Counted from the stretch's first letter, positions 34,951 to 44,658 are shown. The stretch is 64,000 nt of DNA from Blastococcus capsensis (GCF_030165005.1 NZ_JASNNW010000006.1:62001-126000); one strand, 5' to 3'. The notes: generated from the letters alone by a model not told the origin. Numbers and translations are program-made.

Positions 34951-37751
34951 CAGACGGTCACCTTCCGGCAGCCGAGGGTCGTGTTGTCCGTGCCGGTCCC
35001 GACGTTGATGGCATAGGCGCAGACCGTGTGACTGCCGGGCTCAAGGGCGACGGACAAGCGGTAACCGTGGTAAGCGCCCACGTCCTTGTTGGCCAGCGCC
35101 ACGTCGAGACGCTCCTCGTCGGCCCGCACGGCCTGGCCGACCCCGTCCACGTAGACGTGCGCGTCGATCGACGAGGTCGGTACGTCGGGATCGTAGGTCC
35201 AGCCGTGCACCGTGAGGACGCCGTCGGTCACGGTGGCGTCGTCCAGCGTGCCCTCCGGGTTGTAGGCGGACTCCGCCACGGTGAACGTCGTGCAGCCCAG
35301 CAGCGGGTTGCCGGTGCCCTGGTCGACGTTGATCCCGTAGGCGCAGACAGAGTTCGTGCCGGCCGGTGCCGTGATCCTGGTCAGGAAGCCGTGGCTGTCC
35401 CCTGCGCCGGGGTGCGACGCCGCCGCGTCGGCGTGCGGTTCCGCCGCCAGCAGACCCTTGAGACCCTCGCCGTTCAGGTACAGGTGGACGCCGATCGGGT
35501 ATGGCACCCGGTCGAAGTCCAGCGCCCAACCCCGGACGTCCACGTAGCGGCGGTCGACGACCGCGCCGTCGACGCCGCCGACGGGGTTCCAGGCCGACGC
35601 GGCGACCGTCACGTCACGGCACCCCAGCAGCCTGTTGCTCCCCGTAGCGACGTTGATGCCGTAGGCGCAGATGCGGTGCCGGCCCGCGTCGACCGCCAGA
35701 GCGGTCCGGTAACCGGAGGCGGTACCGACGCCGAACGGTGCGTACCCGGCGGCGCTGGCGGCGGCCACGGAAGTGCCCGCCGCCACGGTGCTCGCACCGC
35801 GGCCGTCGACGTAGACGTGCACCTCCGTCGCGTTCGTCCGGGCATCCGGGTCCACGGACCAGCCGTCCAGCGTCACCATGCGGCCGGCGACCGTCGCACC
35901 CGACAGCGTCCCCACCGGACTGTGCGAGGCGGTGCCCACGGTCACCGTCCGGCAGCCCAGCTGCGGGTTCTCGGAGCCGGCACCGACGTTGATCGCGTAG
36001 GCACAGACCTGGTTGCTGCCGGAACCGAGCTGGAGGACGGCGCTGAAGCCGCGCGCCGGGCTCGCCCCTGGGAAGGCCCCGGCCACGTCGGGCCTTGCTG
36101 CGCCGGCCGTGACGGCTCCCGCACCCCTTCCGTTGACGTAGAGGTGGACGGCGAGCGCGGTCGTGGGCTGGTTGTCGTCCAGCGCCCAGCCGCGGACCAG
36201 GACCTCGCTGCCGAACACCGTCGCCGAGTCGAGCGATCCTCTGGGGGCCGCCTGCGCGCCGCGGACGGCGATGGTGCGGCAGCCCAGATTCTGATGCGTG
36301 CCGATCCCCTGGTTGATACCGAATGCGCACACCTGGCGGTTTCCTGCAGGGACCGGTACCACGAGCCGGAAGCCGTGCAGCGACCCGGCGACCGGGAAGG
36401 CAGCACCGACGTCGGGGCGCCACTCACCGGCGGTCAGGCCCCGTACCGGCCGGCCGTCGACGTGCACGTGGACCACCAGCGCGGTCTCGGGGACGTTGGG
36501 GTCGAACGCCCATCCGGAGAGCGATACGGCCTCGCTGCCCACCGCCACGCTGTCGAGGTGACCTCGCGGATTGCTGTAGGCGGGAAGCTTGGCCGCCACG
36601 AGGTTCCGGACCGTGTCCATCTTGGCGTACCCGTAGAGGCCCGGGCAGCTGGTCTTGCTCACGTCACGGTGCCCGAAGATCGTCGGCAGACTGACCGAGG
36701 TGCCGGCTGTGTACCGTGTGCTGCCCGCCGAGGTCAGGGTGGTGGTACCGCCCGGATCGATCCGGTAGAGGGAGAACTTCCACGCGATGGTCTCGGCGAC
36801 CGCGTCGAGCATGGCCGAGGTTGGCTCGACCTTGTCGTAGTTGCCGAGCATGGAGACGCCGAACGTGTAGGTGTTGAAGCCTCCGGCGTGCGCGCCGATG
36901 ACGGTGCTGGCCAGTCCGCCGTGCCGGCCCTCCCAGATGCGGCCGTACCGGTCGACCAGGACGTTGTATCCGATGTCGCCCCAGCCCCGGGTCACCGTGT
37001 GGTAGCTGTAGATGCCGCGGAGGATGCGCGGTACGTCCTCCTGCGCATAGTCGTTGCTGCCGGCCGTGTGGTGCACCGTGGCGGCTTTCACCGTGGCGGG
37101 GTACTCGGGGTCCCAGGTGCGGATGGTCTCGTCCGCCCCCCACTGTGCCCGCGAGTACACCGGCGGCATCGTCCCGGCGGCCTGCGCGGTGTCGGTGATG
37201 TCCGGGCTGACCTGGACCGCGTCGGCCGCGCTGGTCCCCGGATCGACCAGGGTGAGCTCGACGTCCGTGGGCTGCGCGCCGGATCGGGTGACGAGTTCGG
37301 CCTCGACCGCCGTGCTCGGGCCGGTCCACAACGGCTCCGTGCCGCCCCGCACGGTCGTCCCCGAGTCGGTGCCCGCGTCCTGGCCGCCGACCTCGGGCTC
37401 CACCTCGGTCCACTCGCCCCACGTGCCGGAGTCGTCCTTGGCCCGGATCTGCACCACCGTGTCGGTGACCGCGGGATCGTGCGCCCAGGTGACACCGACG
37501 AGGGAGAACCGGGTGCCGCTCTCGGACACGGCCAAGGTCGGCGCGGTGTCCGGGACGCCGCTCACCGTCTCGGTCGTGCCCGCCTGCACCTCCGCCGAGG
37601 GAGCCGGGTCCGTCACGGAGCCCATGGCAACCACGTCTGAGGACGTCGCGACCGGCTCGGCGCTCGGGGCCGGTGCTGCGTAGACCGGCAGCACGAGGAC
37701 GGTCCCCGTCATGGCGAAGAAGGCGATGGAGCCGGCGATGAGACGGCGCAC
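34950..37751 (-). CDS. Secreted peptidoglycan amidase (PGRP/amidase_2) with five GW-DP repeats
   Basis: A 933-residue exported protein, signal peptide at about residues 1-26. After a beta-rich region (30-190, with SLVGVTWAHDP and WGEWTEVE resembling actinobacterial amidase N-domains) comes an N-acetylmuramoyl-L-alanine amidase/PGRP domain, about 197-385. It includes RAQWGADE, ATVHHTAGSNDY (H227/H228), IGYNVLVDRYGRIWEGR, VIGAHAGGFNTYTFGVSMLGNY and FGHRDVSKTSCPG (H361, C369). The His, His and Cys are the expected zinc ligands. Residues 394-933 are five ~108-residue repeats. GTG 37751 has a strong CGGAGGAA 8 nt upstream. It likely cuts the stem peptide from glycan strands outside the membrane. 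Confidence 0.9.
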   Translation of the reverse strand: MRRLIAGSIAFFAMTGTVLVLPVYAAPAPSAEPVATSSDVVAMGSVTDPAPSAEVQAGTTETVSGVPDTAPTLAVSESGTRFSLVGVTWAHDPAVTDTVVQIRAKDDSGTWGEWTEVEPEVGGQDAGTDSGTTVRGGTEPLWTGPSTAVEAELVTRSGAQPTDVELTLVDPGTSAADAVQVSPDITDTAQAAGTMPPVYSRAQWGADETIRTWDPEYPATVKAATVHHTAGSNDYAQEDVPRILRGIYSYHTVTRGWGDIGYNVLVDRYGRIWEGRHGGLASTVIGAHAGGFNTYTFGVSMLGNYDKVEPTSAMLDAVAETIAWKFSLYRIDPGGTTTLTSAGSTRYTAGTSVSLPTIFGHRDVSKTSCPGLYGYAKMDTVRNLVAAKLPAYSNPRGHLDSVAVGSEAVSLSGWAFDPNVPETALVVHVHVDGRPVRGLTAGEWRPDVGAAFPVAGSLHGFRLVVPVPAGNRQVCAFGINQGIGTHQNLGCRTIAVRGAQAAPRGSLDSATVFGSEVLVRGWALDDNQPTTALAVHLYVNGRGAGAVTAGAARPDVAGAFPGASPARGFSAVLQLGSGSNQVCAYAINVGAGSENPQLGCRTVTVGTASHSPVGTLSGATVAGRMVTLDGWSVDPDARTNATEVHVYVDGRGASTVAAGTSVAAASAAGYAPFGVGTASGYRTALAVDAGRHRICAYGINVATGSNRLLGCRDVTVAASAWNPVGGVDGAVVDRRYVDVRGWALDFDRVPYPIGVHLYLNGEGLKGLLAAEPHADAAASHPGAGDSHGFLTRITAPAGTNSVCAYGINVDQGTGNPLLGCTTFTVAESAYNPEGTLDDATVTDGVLTVHGWTYDPDVPTSSIDAHVYVDGVGQAVRADEERLDVALANKDVGAYHGYRLSVALEPGSHTVCAYAINVGTGTDNTTLGCRKVTV
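34953..36572 (-). repeat. Five GW-DP repeat modules in the amidase
   Basis: Five consecutive modules average 108 residues. Openings read NPRGHLD, APRGSLD, SPVGTLS, NPVGGVD and NPEGTLD. Core motifs include GWAFDP, GWALDD, GWSVDP, GWALDF and GWTYDP, each ending in a CAYxIN or CAFGIN segment and LGCR or LGCT. They are diverged from one another and from the SpoIID-like set. Confidence 0.85.
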
Positions 37752-38147
37752 GAACAGTTCCTCCGATGTGCTTGGCGTCGATCGACAGTGGCGGCTCGGC
37801 CACGGCCGTCCCCCACGTCATCGGTAGGGACGGCGCCAGGCTTGAGGCGGGGCGGCAAACTCGCGCGAATCCGACCGAGTCACACCTGGGTCGAGTCCAC
37901 TGACGCTGCGGGGAAGCTCCGCGACCGGCGGTTGTCGGTCAGGCCGTGCCGCCACGGGTGGCGGGTACGCGTGGGACGGAAGTCGCGAGGGTGACCAGCC
38001 AGGAGCTGAGCGACGACGGGTGTGACAGAAACACGCCATCGTTCCCCCGCGGCCCTCCGAACGGGACGTATCGTTCCGGCACGATCAGGCCGTCGGACGA
38101 GGTCGCGACACCTGGTGCCGAGGCCGGCCCCGACGTGAGGAACACAC
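37752..38147. other. Intergenic region between divergent amidase and LCP operons
   Basis: Some 396 nt with no supportable gene. Ribosome-binding sites for both genes lie at the ends (CGGAGGAA for the amidase, GAGGAA for LCP). A short imperfect palindrome, GAACG-8 nt-CGTTC around 38058-38075, could be an operator. No good -35/-10 pair was identified. Confidence 0.5.
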
Positions 38148-39701
38148 GTGACCAGCTCAGACGAGCGCCCCGCCGGCGCGCCCAGCCCGCTGCCGGCGCG
38201 ACTGGATCCCCGAGCCGGCCGCTCCCCCCGCCACGACTCGGGGACGAAGGGGCACGCGCCCAGGTCGGGTGGTATCCCCCCCGGGAGCGGCACCCCGTTC
38301 TGGCGGCTCGCGGTCGCCACCCGAGCCGTTGCCGCCGTGCTGTCCGTCACCCTTCTCGGGGTCGGCGGCTGGGGCTGGTACCTCGGCAGGGTCGCCGACG
38401 CCAGTGTCAGCCGCACGAACGCCATCCCGACCAGCGGCAACGAGGGGACCGGCCGCGCGGGCGAGGCCATGAACCTGCTCCTGGTCGGCAACGACAGCCG
38501 AGCCAGCGCCACGGAGGAACAGCTGGACGCGCTGAACACCGAGGCGAGCAAGGGCGTCAACACCGACACGATGATCCTGGCGCACGTGCCGGCGGACGGT
38601 TCCGGCGCGTCGTTCGTCTCCTTCCCCCGCGACTCGTACGTGAAGATCCCCGGCTACGGGTGGGACAAGCTGAACGCGGCCTACGCCTACGGCTACACCC
38701 AGGAGGCTCCCGAGGGCGCGACCGAGAAGCAGAAGCAGGCAGCCGGCGCACAGCTGCTCATCCGGACGATCAGCCAGCTCACCGGCTTGCAGATCGATCA
38801 CTACGCCGAGGTCGATCTCCTGGGCTTCTTCAACCTGTCCAGTGTCGTGGGCGGCGTCGAGGTCAACCTGTGCGAACCCGCCCAGGACGAGTTCTCCGGG
38901 GTCGACCTGGAGGCGGGCGTGCAGACGATCAGCGGCGAACAGGCGCTCGCCTTCGTCCGCCAACGGCACGGCCTGCCACGTGGCGACTTCGACCGGATCG
39001 TCCGCCAGCAGACCTTCATCGGCGGGATGATCCGCAAGATGCTCTCCGACAACGTCCTGTTCGACCTGGGCAAGCAGCGGGAGCTCGTCGGTGCGGCCGC
39101 CGACTCGCTGACCGTCGACCAGTCCCTGGACCTCTTCGAGCTGGCCGGGCAGATGCAGTCCGTCACCGCCGGCAACGTCCAGTTCCAGACCGTGCCCAAT
39201 GTCGGGACGGACCAGGAGGACGGCAAGTCGATCGTCCGACTGGAGGACGAGGACTCGCTGCACGACTTCTTCGCCCAGCTCTCCGCCGAGCCCGAGGAGG
39301 TGGCCGCACCCTCGCCCGAGGCCCCGGCCACCGTCGACCCGTCCACCGTGGAGGTCGACGTCTACAACGGCTCCGGGATCTCCGGGCTGGCCGGGAAGGC
39401 GGCCGACGCGCTCACGGCGAGCGGCTTCTCCGTGGGAACGACCGGCAACGCCTCCTCGATGGACCACGAGCAGACCGAGGTCCGTCATGCCGCCGGGGAC
39501 GAGGCCCTCGCCCGGACCGTGGCCGCCGCCATCCCTGGCGCGGTCATCAAGGAGAGCGACGACGCCGCCACCGGTACCGTCCATCTGGTGCTGGGCAGCG
39601 ACTTCAACGGCGTCGGTGAGGCGGTGACCGCGGCCCCGGCCGCGCCCGCGGTGGAGACCGAGGACGCCCGCACGGCGGCGGACACCACCTGCATCAACTG
39701 A
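38148..39701 (+). CDS. LytR-CpsA-Psr (LCP) family glycopolymer ligase
   Basis: A 517-residue type II membrane protein. A proline-rich cytoplasmic N-terminus (1-50) and one helix (about 55-80) lead to an LCP domain: MNLLLVGNDSR, GVNTDTMILAHV, FVSFPRDSYVKIPG, KLNAAYAYG, VGGVEVNLC and QRHGLPRGDFDRIVRQQ. The charged residues that hold the polyprenyl pyrophosphate are present. A LytR_C domain (VEVDVYNGSGISGLAGKAADAL) follows at about 400-490. LCP enzymes join arabinogalactan, teichoic or capsule polymers to peptidoglycan. The homologue in this position in M. tuberculosis is Rv3267. GTG 38148 has GAGGAA 6 nt upstream. It is coupled to the next gene by a TGATG overlap. Confidence 0.92.
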   Translation: MTSSDERPAGAPSPLPARLDPRAGRSPRHDSGTKGHAPRSGGIPPGSGTPFWRLAVATRAVAAVLSVTLLGVGGWGWYLGRVADASVSRTNAIPTSGNEGTGRAGEAMNLLLVGNDSRASATEEQLDALNTEASKGVNTDTMILAHVPADGSGASFVSFPRDSYVKIPGYGWDKLNAAYAYGYTQEAPEGATEKQKQAAGAQLLIRTISQLTGLQIDHYAEVDLLGFFNLSSVVGGVEVNLCEPAQDEFSGVDLEAGVQTISGEQALAFVRQRHGLPRGDFDRIVRQQTFIGGMIRKMLSDNVLFDLGKQRELVGAAADSLTVDQSLDLFELAGQMQSVTAGNVQFQTVPNVGTDQEDGKSIVRLEDEDSLHDFFAQLSAEPEEVAAPSPEAPATVDPSTVEVDVYNGSGISGLAGKAADALTASGFSVGTTGNASSMDHEQTEVRHAAGDEALARTVAAAIPGAVIKESDDAATGTVHLVLGSDFNGVGEAVTAAPAAPAVETEDARTAADTTCIN

Positions 39702-40498
39702 TGGCCACGCCCACGACCCCGGCCGATCTCCTGGCGCAGGCGCTGCGCCGCTCGCCTGCCGCTCCCCTGGTGACGTACTACGACGACGCCGGTGGAGAGC
39801 GCGTGGAGCTCTCCACGACCACGCTGGCCAACTGGGTCGCCAAGACGGCGAACCTCCTCCAGGAGGAGTTCGACGTCGGACCCGGCAGCCGCGTGGCGCT
39901 GGCCCTGCCCGTGCACTGGCAGACCGCCGCGGTCCTGCTCGCGGTGTGGAGCTGCGGAGCGACGGTGCTCGACACGGCCACCGAGGACGACGGCCGGCTC
40001 GACGACGCCGACGTGGTACTGGCCGCCCAGGACCGCCTCCCACCGCTCGAGGAGCGGGGCGTCGAGGAGCTGCTGGGGCTGTCGCTGCACCCCTTGGGCA
40101 TGGGCATGACCGGCTACGCGGGCGCCGCCCGCGACTTCGCCCTCGAGGTGCGGGCACACGGCGACACCTTCGTACCCTGGACCCCGCCCAGGGCCGACGG
40201 CCCCGGGCTGGTGGCCGGCGGGCTGGAGCTCTCCCTGGGTGGGCTGGTCGAGGCCGCTGGCGCGCTGGCGGGACGTCTGGGCATCATCGGCGGCGACCGG
40301 CTGCTGATCGACGTTCGCGTGGCCGCTGAGGCCGGGCCGGTCGCATGGTTGCTGGCTCCGCTGGCGGCCGGGGCGTCGATGGTCCTGGTCAGCTCGGCCG
40401 ATGTGTCCGGGCTGGCCCGCCGGGCGGCGAGCGAACACGTGACGGCCACGTTCGGGGAACGTGTCGCCGGGATCCGCGAGCTCGGTGACAACGCCTGA
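39701..40498 (+). CDS. TIGR03089 family protein (partial acyl-adenylate-enzyme fold)
   Basis: A 265-residue protein with the look of a shortened AMP-binding enzyme. It has PLVTYYDDAGGERVELSTTTLANWVAKTANLL, then GSRVALALPVHWQTAAVLLAVWSCGATVL. The ATP-binding P-loop (YTSGTTG type) and the C-terminal catalytic lysine domain of acyl-CoA synthetases are missing, so it is unlikely to adenylate. This is the TIGR03089 family, present in most actinobacteria beside the LCP gene (Rv3268 in M. tuberculosis). The constant coupling suggests a role in wall-polymer attachment, but the function is unknown. Confidence 0.83.
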   Translation: MATPTTPADLLAQALRRSPAAPLVTYYDDAGGERVELSTTTLANWVAKTANLLQEEFDVGPGSRVALALPVHWQTAAVLLAVWSCGATVLDTATEDDGRLDDADVVLAAQDRLPPLEERGVEELLGLSLHPLGMGMTGYAGAARDFALEVRAHGDTFVPWTPPRADGPGLVAGGLELSLGGLVEAAGALAGRLGIIGGDRLLIDVRVAAEAGPVAWLLAPLAAGASMVLVSSADVSGLARRAASEHVTATFGERVAGIRELGDNA

Positions 40499-40564
40499 CG
40501 GAACCGCCGTCGCGGGACAGGCCGCGCACTGGTCGGCACGATCCGAGAGCTCCCGGCGAGGCGG

Positions 40565-40966
40565 TCAGCCCCGGAACACCCAGTGCTTGTAGGCGAGGAA
40601 GTTGACGACCCACAGCAGCCCGACGGCGATGACCTTGGCGACGACCGCGGGCACGGAAAGAGCCACGAGTCCCGTGACGATCGCGAGGTTGGCGAGGTAG
40701 TTCAGGACCACGAGGATCCCGTACCGGCGGAGCTGTGAACCCGCCCCGGTACGGATCTCGAAGGTGAAGTACTTGTTGGCCAGGAAGTTGGCCGCGAAGG
40801 CGAGCCAGAACCCTGCGGTCGTGGCCAGCCACAGCGGCTGGTCCGCCACGTCGTACAGCAGCCACAGCGTTCCGGCGTCGACGCCGAGACTCGACAGACC
40901 GACCGCGAAGTAGCGGATGAAGGTACCGCTGAACCGCGACCGGAGCACGACCCAAGCGGCAGTCAC
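40565..40966 (-). CDS. GtrA family membrane protein
   Basis: A 133-residue protein with four membrane helices. It has [57 protein letters not shown] and [20 protein letters not shown]. The N-x-x-x-N-K-Y/H-W-V-F pattern is the GtrA signature. GtrA proteins are candidate flippases for undecaprenyl-phosphate-linked sugars. GTG 40966 is chosen because the longer frame up to 41065 adds a non-homologous, low-quality segment. A TATCGT lies 9 nt upstream, again hinting at a leaderless message. It converges on TIGR03089. Confidence 0.85.
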   Translation of the reverse strand: MTAAWVVLRSRFSGTFIRYFAVGLSSLGVDAGTLWLLYDVADQPLWLATTAGFWLAFAANFLANKYFTFEIRTGAGSQLRRYGILVVLNYLANLAIVTGLVALSVPAVVAKVIAVGLLWVVNFLAYKHWVFRG

Positions 40967-41130
40967 AACGCGCCCACGATAGTGCACCCGGGGCAGGCTG
41001 CCGACGACATCGGCGCACCGGCCCGACCACCCCGCCGGGAAGGCAGCCACGCCGACCTGCCGCACCGGGGGCTCGGCGCGAGCGCAGCGGCACCACCGGC
41101 TTCACCGCTGCAGTGACGCTGGTCGGGCGG

Positions 41131-42285
41131 CTACCGCAGCAGCGAGCGGGCGATCACCATGCGCTGGACCTGGTTGGTGCCCTCGTAGATCTGGGTGATC
41201 TTGGCGTCGCGCATCATCCGCTCCACGGGGAAGTCCTGCGTGTAGCCGGCGCCGCCGAAGAGCTGGACGGCGTCGGTGGTCACCTGCATCGCGACGTCGG
41301 AGGCGAAGGCCTTCGCCGAGGCGGAGACGCGGGTGACGTCGGGCCGGCCCTGCTCCCCCGCCGCCGCGGCGACGTAGACCAGGTGCCGGGCGGCCTCGAT
41401 CTTCATCTCCATGTCGGCGAGCATGAACTGCACGCCCTGGAACGAGCCGATGCTCGTCCCGAACTGGCGGCGCTCCTTGACGTAGGCCACCGCGGCGTCC
41501 AGCGCGCCCTGGGCGACGCCGACAGCCTGGGCGCCGATGGTCGGGCGGGTGAAGTCGAGGGTGCGGAGCGCCGTCTTGAAGCCGGTCCCGGGGGCACCGA
41601 CGATCCGGTCGGCCGGGATGGTGCAGTCGGTGAAGTAGAGCTCGCAGGTGGGCGAGCCCTTGACGCCCATCTTCCGTTCCTTGGGGCCGACGGCGAAGCC
41701 CGGGTCGTCGCGGTGGACGGCGAAGGCCGAGATGCCGTTCGCGCCCTTCCCGGGGTCGGTGACGGCCATGACCGTGTACCACTCGGAGATGCCGGCGTTG
41801 GTGATCCAGGCCTTGGTGCCGTTCAGCACCCAGCTGTCGCCCTCCAGGCGGGCGCGGGTCTTCATCGCCGCGGCGTCGGAACCGGCCTCCCGCTCGGAGA
41901 GCCCGTAGCTGATCATCGCGTCACCGGCGGCGATCGACGGCAGCACCTTCTGCTTCACGTCTTCCGACCCCGACAGGATGATCGGCATCGAGCCCAGCTT
42001 GTTCACCGCCGGGATCAGCGAGGCGCTGACGTCGACCCGCGCGACCTCCTCGATGACGATGCAGGTCGCGATCGCGTCGGCGCCCTCGCCGCCGTAGGCC
42101 TCGGGGATGTGGGTGGCGTGGAACCCCGCGGCGGTCAGCGCCTTCTGCGCCTCGGCCGGGTAGCGCGACTCGGCGTCCACCTCCGCGGCGTGGGGCGCGA
42201 TCTCCCGCTCGGCGATGTCCCGCACCGCCGCCCGGATCGCCTCGTGCTCCTCGGCCAACGCGTACAGCCCGCTGTTCGTACCCAC
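41131..42285 (-). CDS. fadE25: Acyl-CoA dehydrogenase (FadE25-like)
   Basis: A 384-residue flavoprotein of fatty acyl or branched-chain acyl-CoA oxidation. It has [41 protein letters not shown] (FAD/acyl loop), [43 protein letters not shown] and [33 protein letters not shown]. The glutamate of IYEGTNQ is the catalytic base. Start GTG 42285 has TACGAT 7 nt upstream. purK-purE-fadE25 is the mycobacterial order Rv3276c-Rv3274c, with a purE-fadE25 gap of 23 nt, so it may be read from both its own promoter and the pur operon. Confidence 0.92.
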   Translation of the reverse strand: MGTNSGLYALAEEHEAIRAAVRDIAEREIAPHAAEVDAESRYPAEAQKALTAAGFHATHIPEAYGGEGADAIATCIVIEEVARVDVSASLIPAVNKLGSMPIILSGSEDVKQKVLPSIAAGDAMISYGLSEREAGSDAAAMKTRARLEGDSWVLNGTKAWITNAGISEWYTVMAVTDPGKGANGISAFAVHRDDPGFAVGPKERKMGVKGSPTCELYFTDCTIPADRIVGAPGTGFKTALRTLDFTRPTIGAQAVGVAQGALDAAVAYVKERRQFGTSIGSFQGVQFMLADMEMKIEAARHLVYVAAAAGEQGRPDVTRVSASAKAFASDVAMQVTTDAVQLFGGAGYTQDFPVERMMRDAKITQIYEGTNQVQRMVIARSLLR

Positions 42286-42292
42286 GTCCGCG

Positions 42293-42298
42293 ATCGTA
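42293..42298 (-). promoter_or_regulatory. Predicted leaderless -10 element of fadE25
   Basis: TACGAT on the minus strand ends 7 nt before GTG 42285, inside the 23-nt purE-fadE25 gap. Confidence 0.4.
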
Positions 42299-42308
42299 GG
42301 ACGTCCGG

Positions 42309-42824
42309 TTACCCGTCGGTAGCCAGGCGCTCCTGCAGGGTGAGGTCCCGGGCGACGACGCTCTCGGCAAGGTCAGCCTGGAACCGTTCGACCCGGACGC
42401 GCAGCTCCGCGTCACCCGCCGCCAGGATCCGCACCGCCAGCAGGCCGGCGTTGCGGCCGCCGCCGATGCTCACCGTCGCCACCGGCACGCCCGCCGGCAT
42501 CTGCACGATCGAGAGCAGGCTGTCCAGCCCGTCGAGCCGTTCGAGCGACCGGGGGACGCCGATGACCGGCAGCGGGGTCGCCGCGGCGACCATGCCGGGC
42601 AGGTGCGCCGCTCCCCCGGCTCCGGCGATGATCACCCGCAGCCCGCGCGCCGCGGCGCTCTCGGCGTAGTCGAGCATCCGGCGCGGGGTGCGGTGGGCGG
42701 AGACGACGTGGGCCTCGTAGCCGATGCCGAACTCCGTGAGCGCCTGAGCGGCCGGCTCCATCGTCGGCCAGTCGGAGTCGCTGCCCATGACGATGCCGAC
42801 GACCGGCGGCTCGGGGCGGGTCAT
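42309..42824 (-). CDS. purE: N5-carboxyaminoimidazole ribonucleotide mutase
   Basis: A 171-residue class I PurE, which moves the carboxylate from N5-CAIR to CAIR in purine synthesis and acts with PurK. It has [22 protein letters not shown] (the SDSDW phosphate loop), [16 protein letters not shown] with the catalytic histidine, [21 protein letters not shown] and PVIGVP. ATG 42824 is fixed by GAGGAGGA 5-6 nt upstream. It lies 10 nt after purK. A longer frame to 42875 runs into purK and is rejected. Confidence 0.94.
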   Translation of the reverse strand: MTRPEPPVVGIVMGSDSDWPTMEPAAQALTEFGIGYEAHVVSAHRTPRRMLDYAESAAARGLRVIIAGAGGAAHLPGMVAAATPLPVIGVPRSLERLDGLDSLLSIVQMPAGVPVATVSIGGGRNAGLLAVRILAAGDAELRVRVERFQADLAESVVARDLTLQERLATDG

Positions 42825-42834
42825 GCCGTCCTCC

Positions 42835-44040
42835 TCAGTGCTCGGAGTCGAAGCTGAACGCCGGGTCGACGACACCGTCGGCGAGGTAGCGGGCGGCCGC
42901 GACCGCCCGAGCGCGCACCTCGCCGAGGTCGGTCCCCAGCGCCGTGACGTGACCGAGCTTGCGGCCGCGCCGCTGGGTCTTGCCGTACCAGTGCAGCTTC
43001 ACGTCCGGCCAGTGCGCCATCAGGTGGTGGACCCGCTCGTCGAGGGCCGGGCCCGACCAGCCAGGCTCCGCCGCTGCCCCGCCGAGCACGTTGGCCATCA
43101 CGACCACCGGGGCGGTCATCGCCGTCGAGCCCAGCGGATAGTCGAGGACGGCCCGCAGGTGCTGCTCGAACTGGCTGGTGCGCGCACCCTCGATGGTCCA
43201 GTGCCCGGAGTTGTGCGGTCGCATCGCCAGCTCGTTGACCAGCACGCCGCGCTCCGTCTCGAACAGTTCGACGGCGAGCATGCCGACCACGCCGAGCCGG
43301 TCAGCGATCCGGACCGCGAGCTCCTGGGCCGCGGTGGCCAGCTCGTCGGCCAGCCCCGGAGCCGGGGCGAGGACCTCGGCGCAGATCCCGTCGCGCTGCA
43401 CCGTCTCCACGACCGGCCACACCGCGACCTGGCCGAACGGCGACCGCGCGACCTGCGCCGAGAGCTCCCGCACCATCGCGACGCGCTCCTCGGCCAGCAG
43501 CGCCCCGTGCTGCTCGACCAGCGCGCCGGCCTCCTCGACGTCCCGGACGACGAAGACGCCCTTCCCGTCGTACCCGCCGCGAGGGGTCTTGAGCACGACC
43601 GGCCAGCCGTGGACGCCGGCGAACTCGGCCACGGCAGCAGCGGATCGCACCTCCGCCCACGCCGGCTGCGGCTCACCGGCATCGGCCAGCGCGCGCCGGA
43701 GCACCAGTTTGTCCTGGGCGTGCACCAGCGCGTGCGGACCGGGGGCGACCCGGTGGCCGGCGTCGACCAGCGCGCGCAGGTGCTCGGGAGGCACGTGCTC
43801 GTGGTCGAAGGTCACCACCGTGGCGCCCTGCGCCAGCCGCCGCAGGTCGGCCAGTTCCCGGTGGTCGCCGAACTCCACCTCGGCACCGACGAGCGCGGCC
43901 GACTCCTGCGGGCCGGTGGCCAGGATGCGCAGCGACTGCCCCAGCGCGATGGCGGCCTGGTGCGTCATGCGGGCGAGCTGGCCGCCACCGACCATGGCGA
44001 CCACGGGCAGGCCGGTGTGCGCGTGCAGGGAGGCAGACAT
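42835..44040 (-). CDS. purK: 5-(carboxyamino)imidazole ribonucleotide synthase
   Basis: A 401-residue ATP-grasp ligase that carboxylates AIR with ATP and bicarbonate. It has [69 protein letters not shown] (ATP-grasp lysine and glycine loop), [30 protein letters not shown] in pieces, and [19 protein letters not shown] 44040 fits the family N-terminus; the frame upstream to 44313 is antisense to the gtrA-like gene. TAGCCT lies 10 nt before the start. First gene of purK-purE-fadE25, divergent from the GtrA gene. Confidence 0.94.
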   Translation of the reverse strand: MSASLHAHTGLPVVAMVGGGQLARMTHQAAIALGQSLRILATGPQESAALVGAEVEFGDHRELADLRRLAQGATVVTFDHEHVPPEHLRALVDAGHRVAPGPHALVHAQDKLVLRRALADAGEPQPAWAEVRSAAAVAEFAGVHGWPVVLKTPRGGYDGKGVFVVRDVEEAGALVEQHGALLAEERVAMVRELSAQVARSPFGQVAVWPVVETVQRDGICAEVLAPAPGLADELATAAQELAVRIADRLGVVGMLAVELFETERGVLVNELAMRPHNSGHWTIEGARTSQFEQHLRAVLDYPLGSTAMTAPVVVMANVLGGAAAEPGWSGPALDERVHHLMAHWPDVKLHWYGKTQRRGRKLGHVTALGTDLGEVRARAVAAARYLADGVVDPAFSFDSEH

Positions 44041-44102
44041 GGTGCCCCGAAGGCTAGCCCGAAGGCTCCGGGCAGCGGACCGGCACCGCAAGGACTGCTC
44101 CG

Positions 44103-44108
44103 TACACT
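44103..44108 (+). promoter_or_regulatory. Predicted leaderless -10 element of the second gtrA-like gene
   Basis: TACACT ends 6 nt before GTG 44115; no Shine-Dalgarno sequence is visible. Confidence 0.45.
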
Positions 44109-44114
44109 GCGGGC

Positions 44115-44621
44115 GTGGGCTTTCCCGCGCGGATGCGCCGGCTGCTGAGCACGCGTCCGGGCCGCCTGGTGCGCGAGCTGGGCGCGTTCGGCGTCGTGGG
44201 CGGGGTGTGCTTCCTCGTCGACATCGCGCTGTTCCAGCTGCTGTACGCCCACGTCGGCGTGGGCGCGGTGACCTCGAAGCTGCTGTCGACCCTGGTGTCG
44301 ATGACCTTCGCATTCCTGGGGCATCGATTCTGGTCGTTCGCCGGCCGGGCCCGCACGGGTCTGCGGCGCGAGTACTCGCTGTTCGCCGTGGTGAACGGCA
44401 GCACCCTGCTCCTGGGGCTGGCGATCGTAGCCTTCGTCCGCTATCCGCTGGGCCAGGAGGGCGCGCTGGTGCTCCAACTGGCGAACGTGGGCTCGATCGC
44501 CGTGGGCACGGTGATCCGCTTCCTCGCCTACCGCCGCTGGGTCTTCCCCGCTCCGGCGGCCGATGCGGCCGACACGCCGGTCCGGGATGCGGAGTCGTCC
44601 CGGCCGATGCAGCCGAGCTGA
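44115..44621 (+). CDS. GtrA family membrane protein
   Basis: A 168-residue four-helix protein. It has LVRELGAFGVVGGVCFLVDIALFQLLY, TLVSMTFAFLGHRFWSFAGR, YSLFAVVNGSTLLLGLAIVAFV and VGTVIRFLAYRRWVFP. This is the GtrA pattern, here with a polar C-terminal tail of about 20 residues. In M. tuberculosis the same position beside purK is held by Rv3277. It could flip a polyprenyl-linked sugar made by one of the GT2 enzymes of this window. It converges on sbcC with 37 nt between stops. Confidence 0.86.
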   Translation: MGFPARMRRLLSTRPGRLVRELGAFGVVGGVCFLVDIALFQLLYAHVGVGAVTSKLLSTLVSMTFAFLGHRFWSFAGRARTGLRREYSLFAVVNGSTLLLGLAIVAFVRYPLGQEGALVLQLANVGSIAVGTVIRFLAYRRWVFPAPAADAADTPVRDAESSRPMQPS

Positions 44622-44658
44622 GCCGCCCGGGCGCGTCGTCCGGCCGCGCGACGCACCA

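Noticed and set aside
39701-40498. Functional acyl-CoA synthetase
   Set aside because: The ATP-binding loop and C-terminal lysine domain of adenylating enzymes are absent. Length and context match the TIGR03089 family instead.
40967-41065. N-terminal extension of the GtrA protein from 41065
   Set aside because: The added 33 residues do not resemble GtrA proteins and there is a suitable GTG at 40966 immediately before the conserved first helix.
44633-44654. Hairpin terminator between gtrA-like and sbcC stops
   Set aside because: Only a 6-bp stem with a 10-nt loop was found, too weak in DNA this GC-rich to call.
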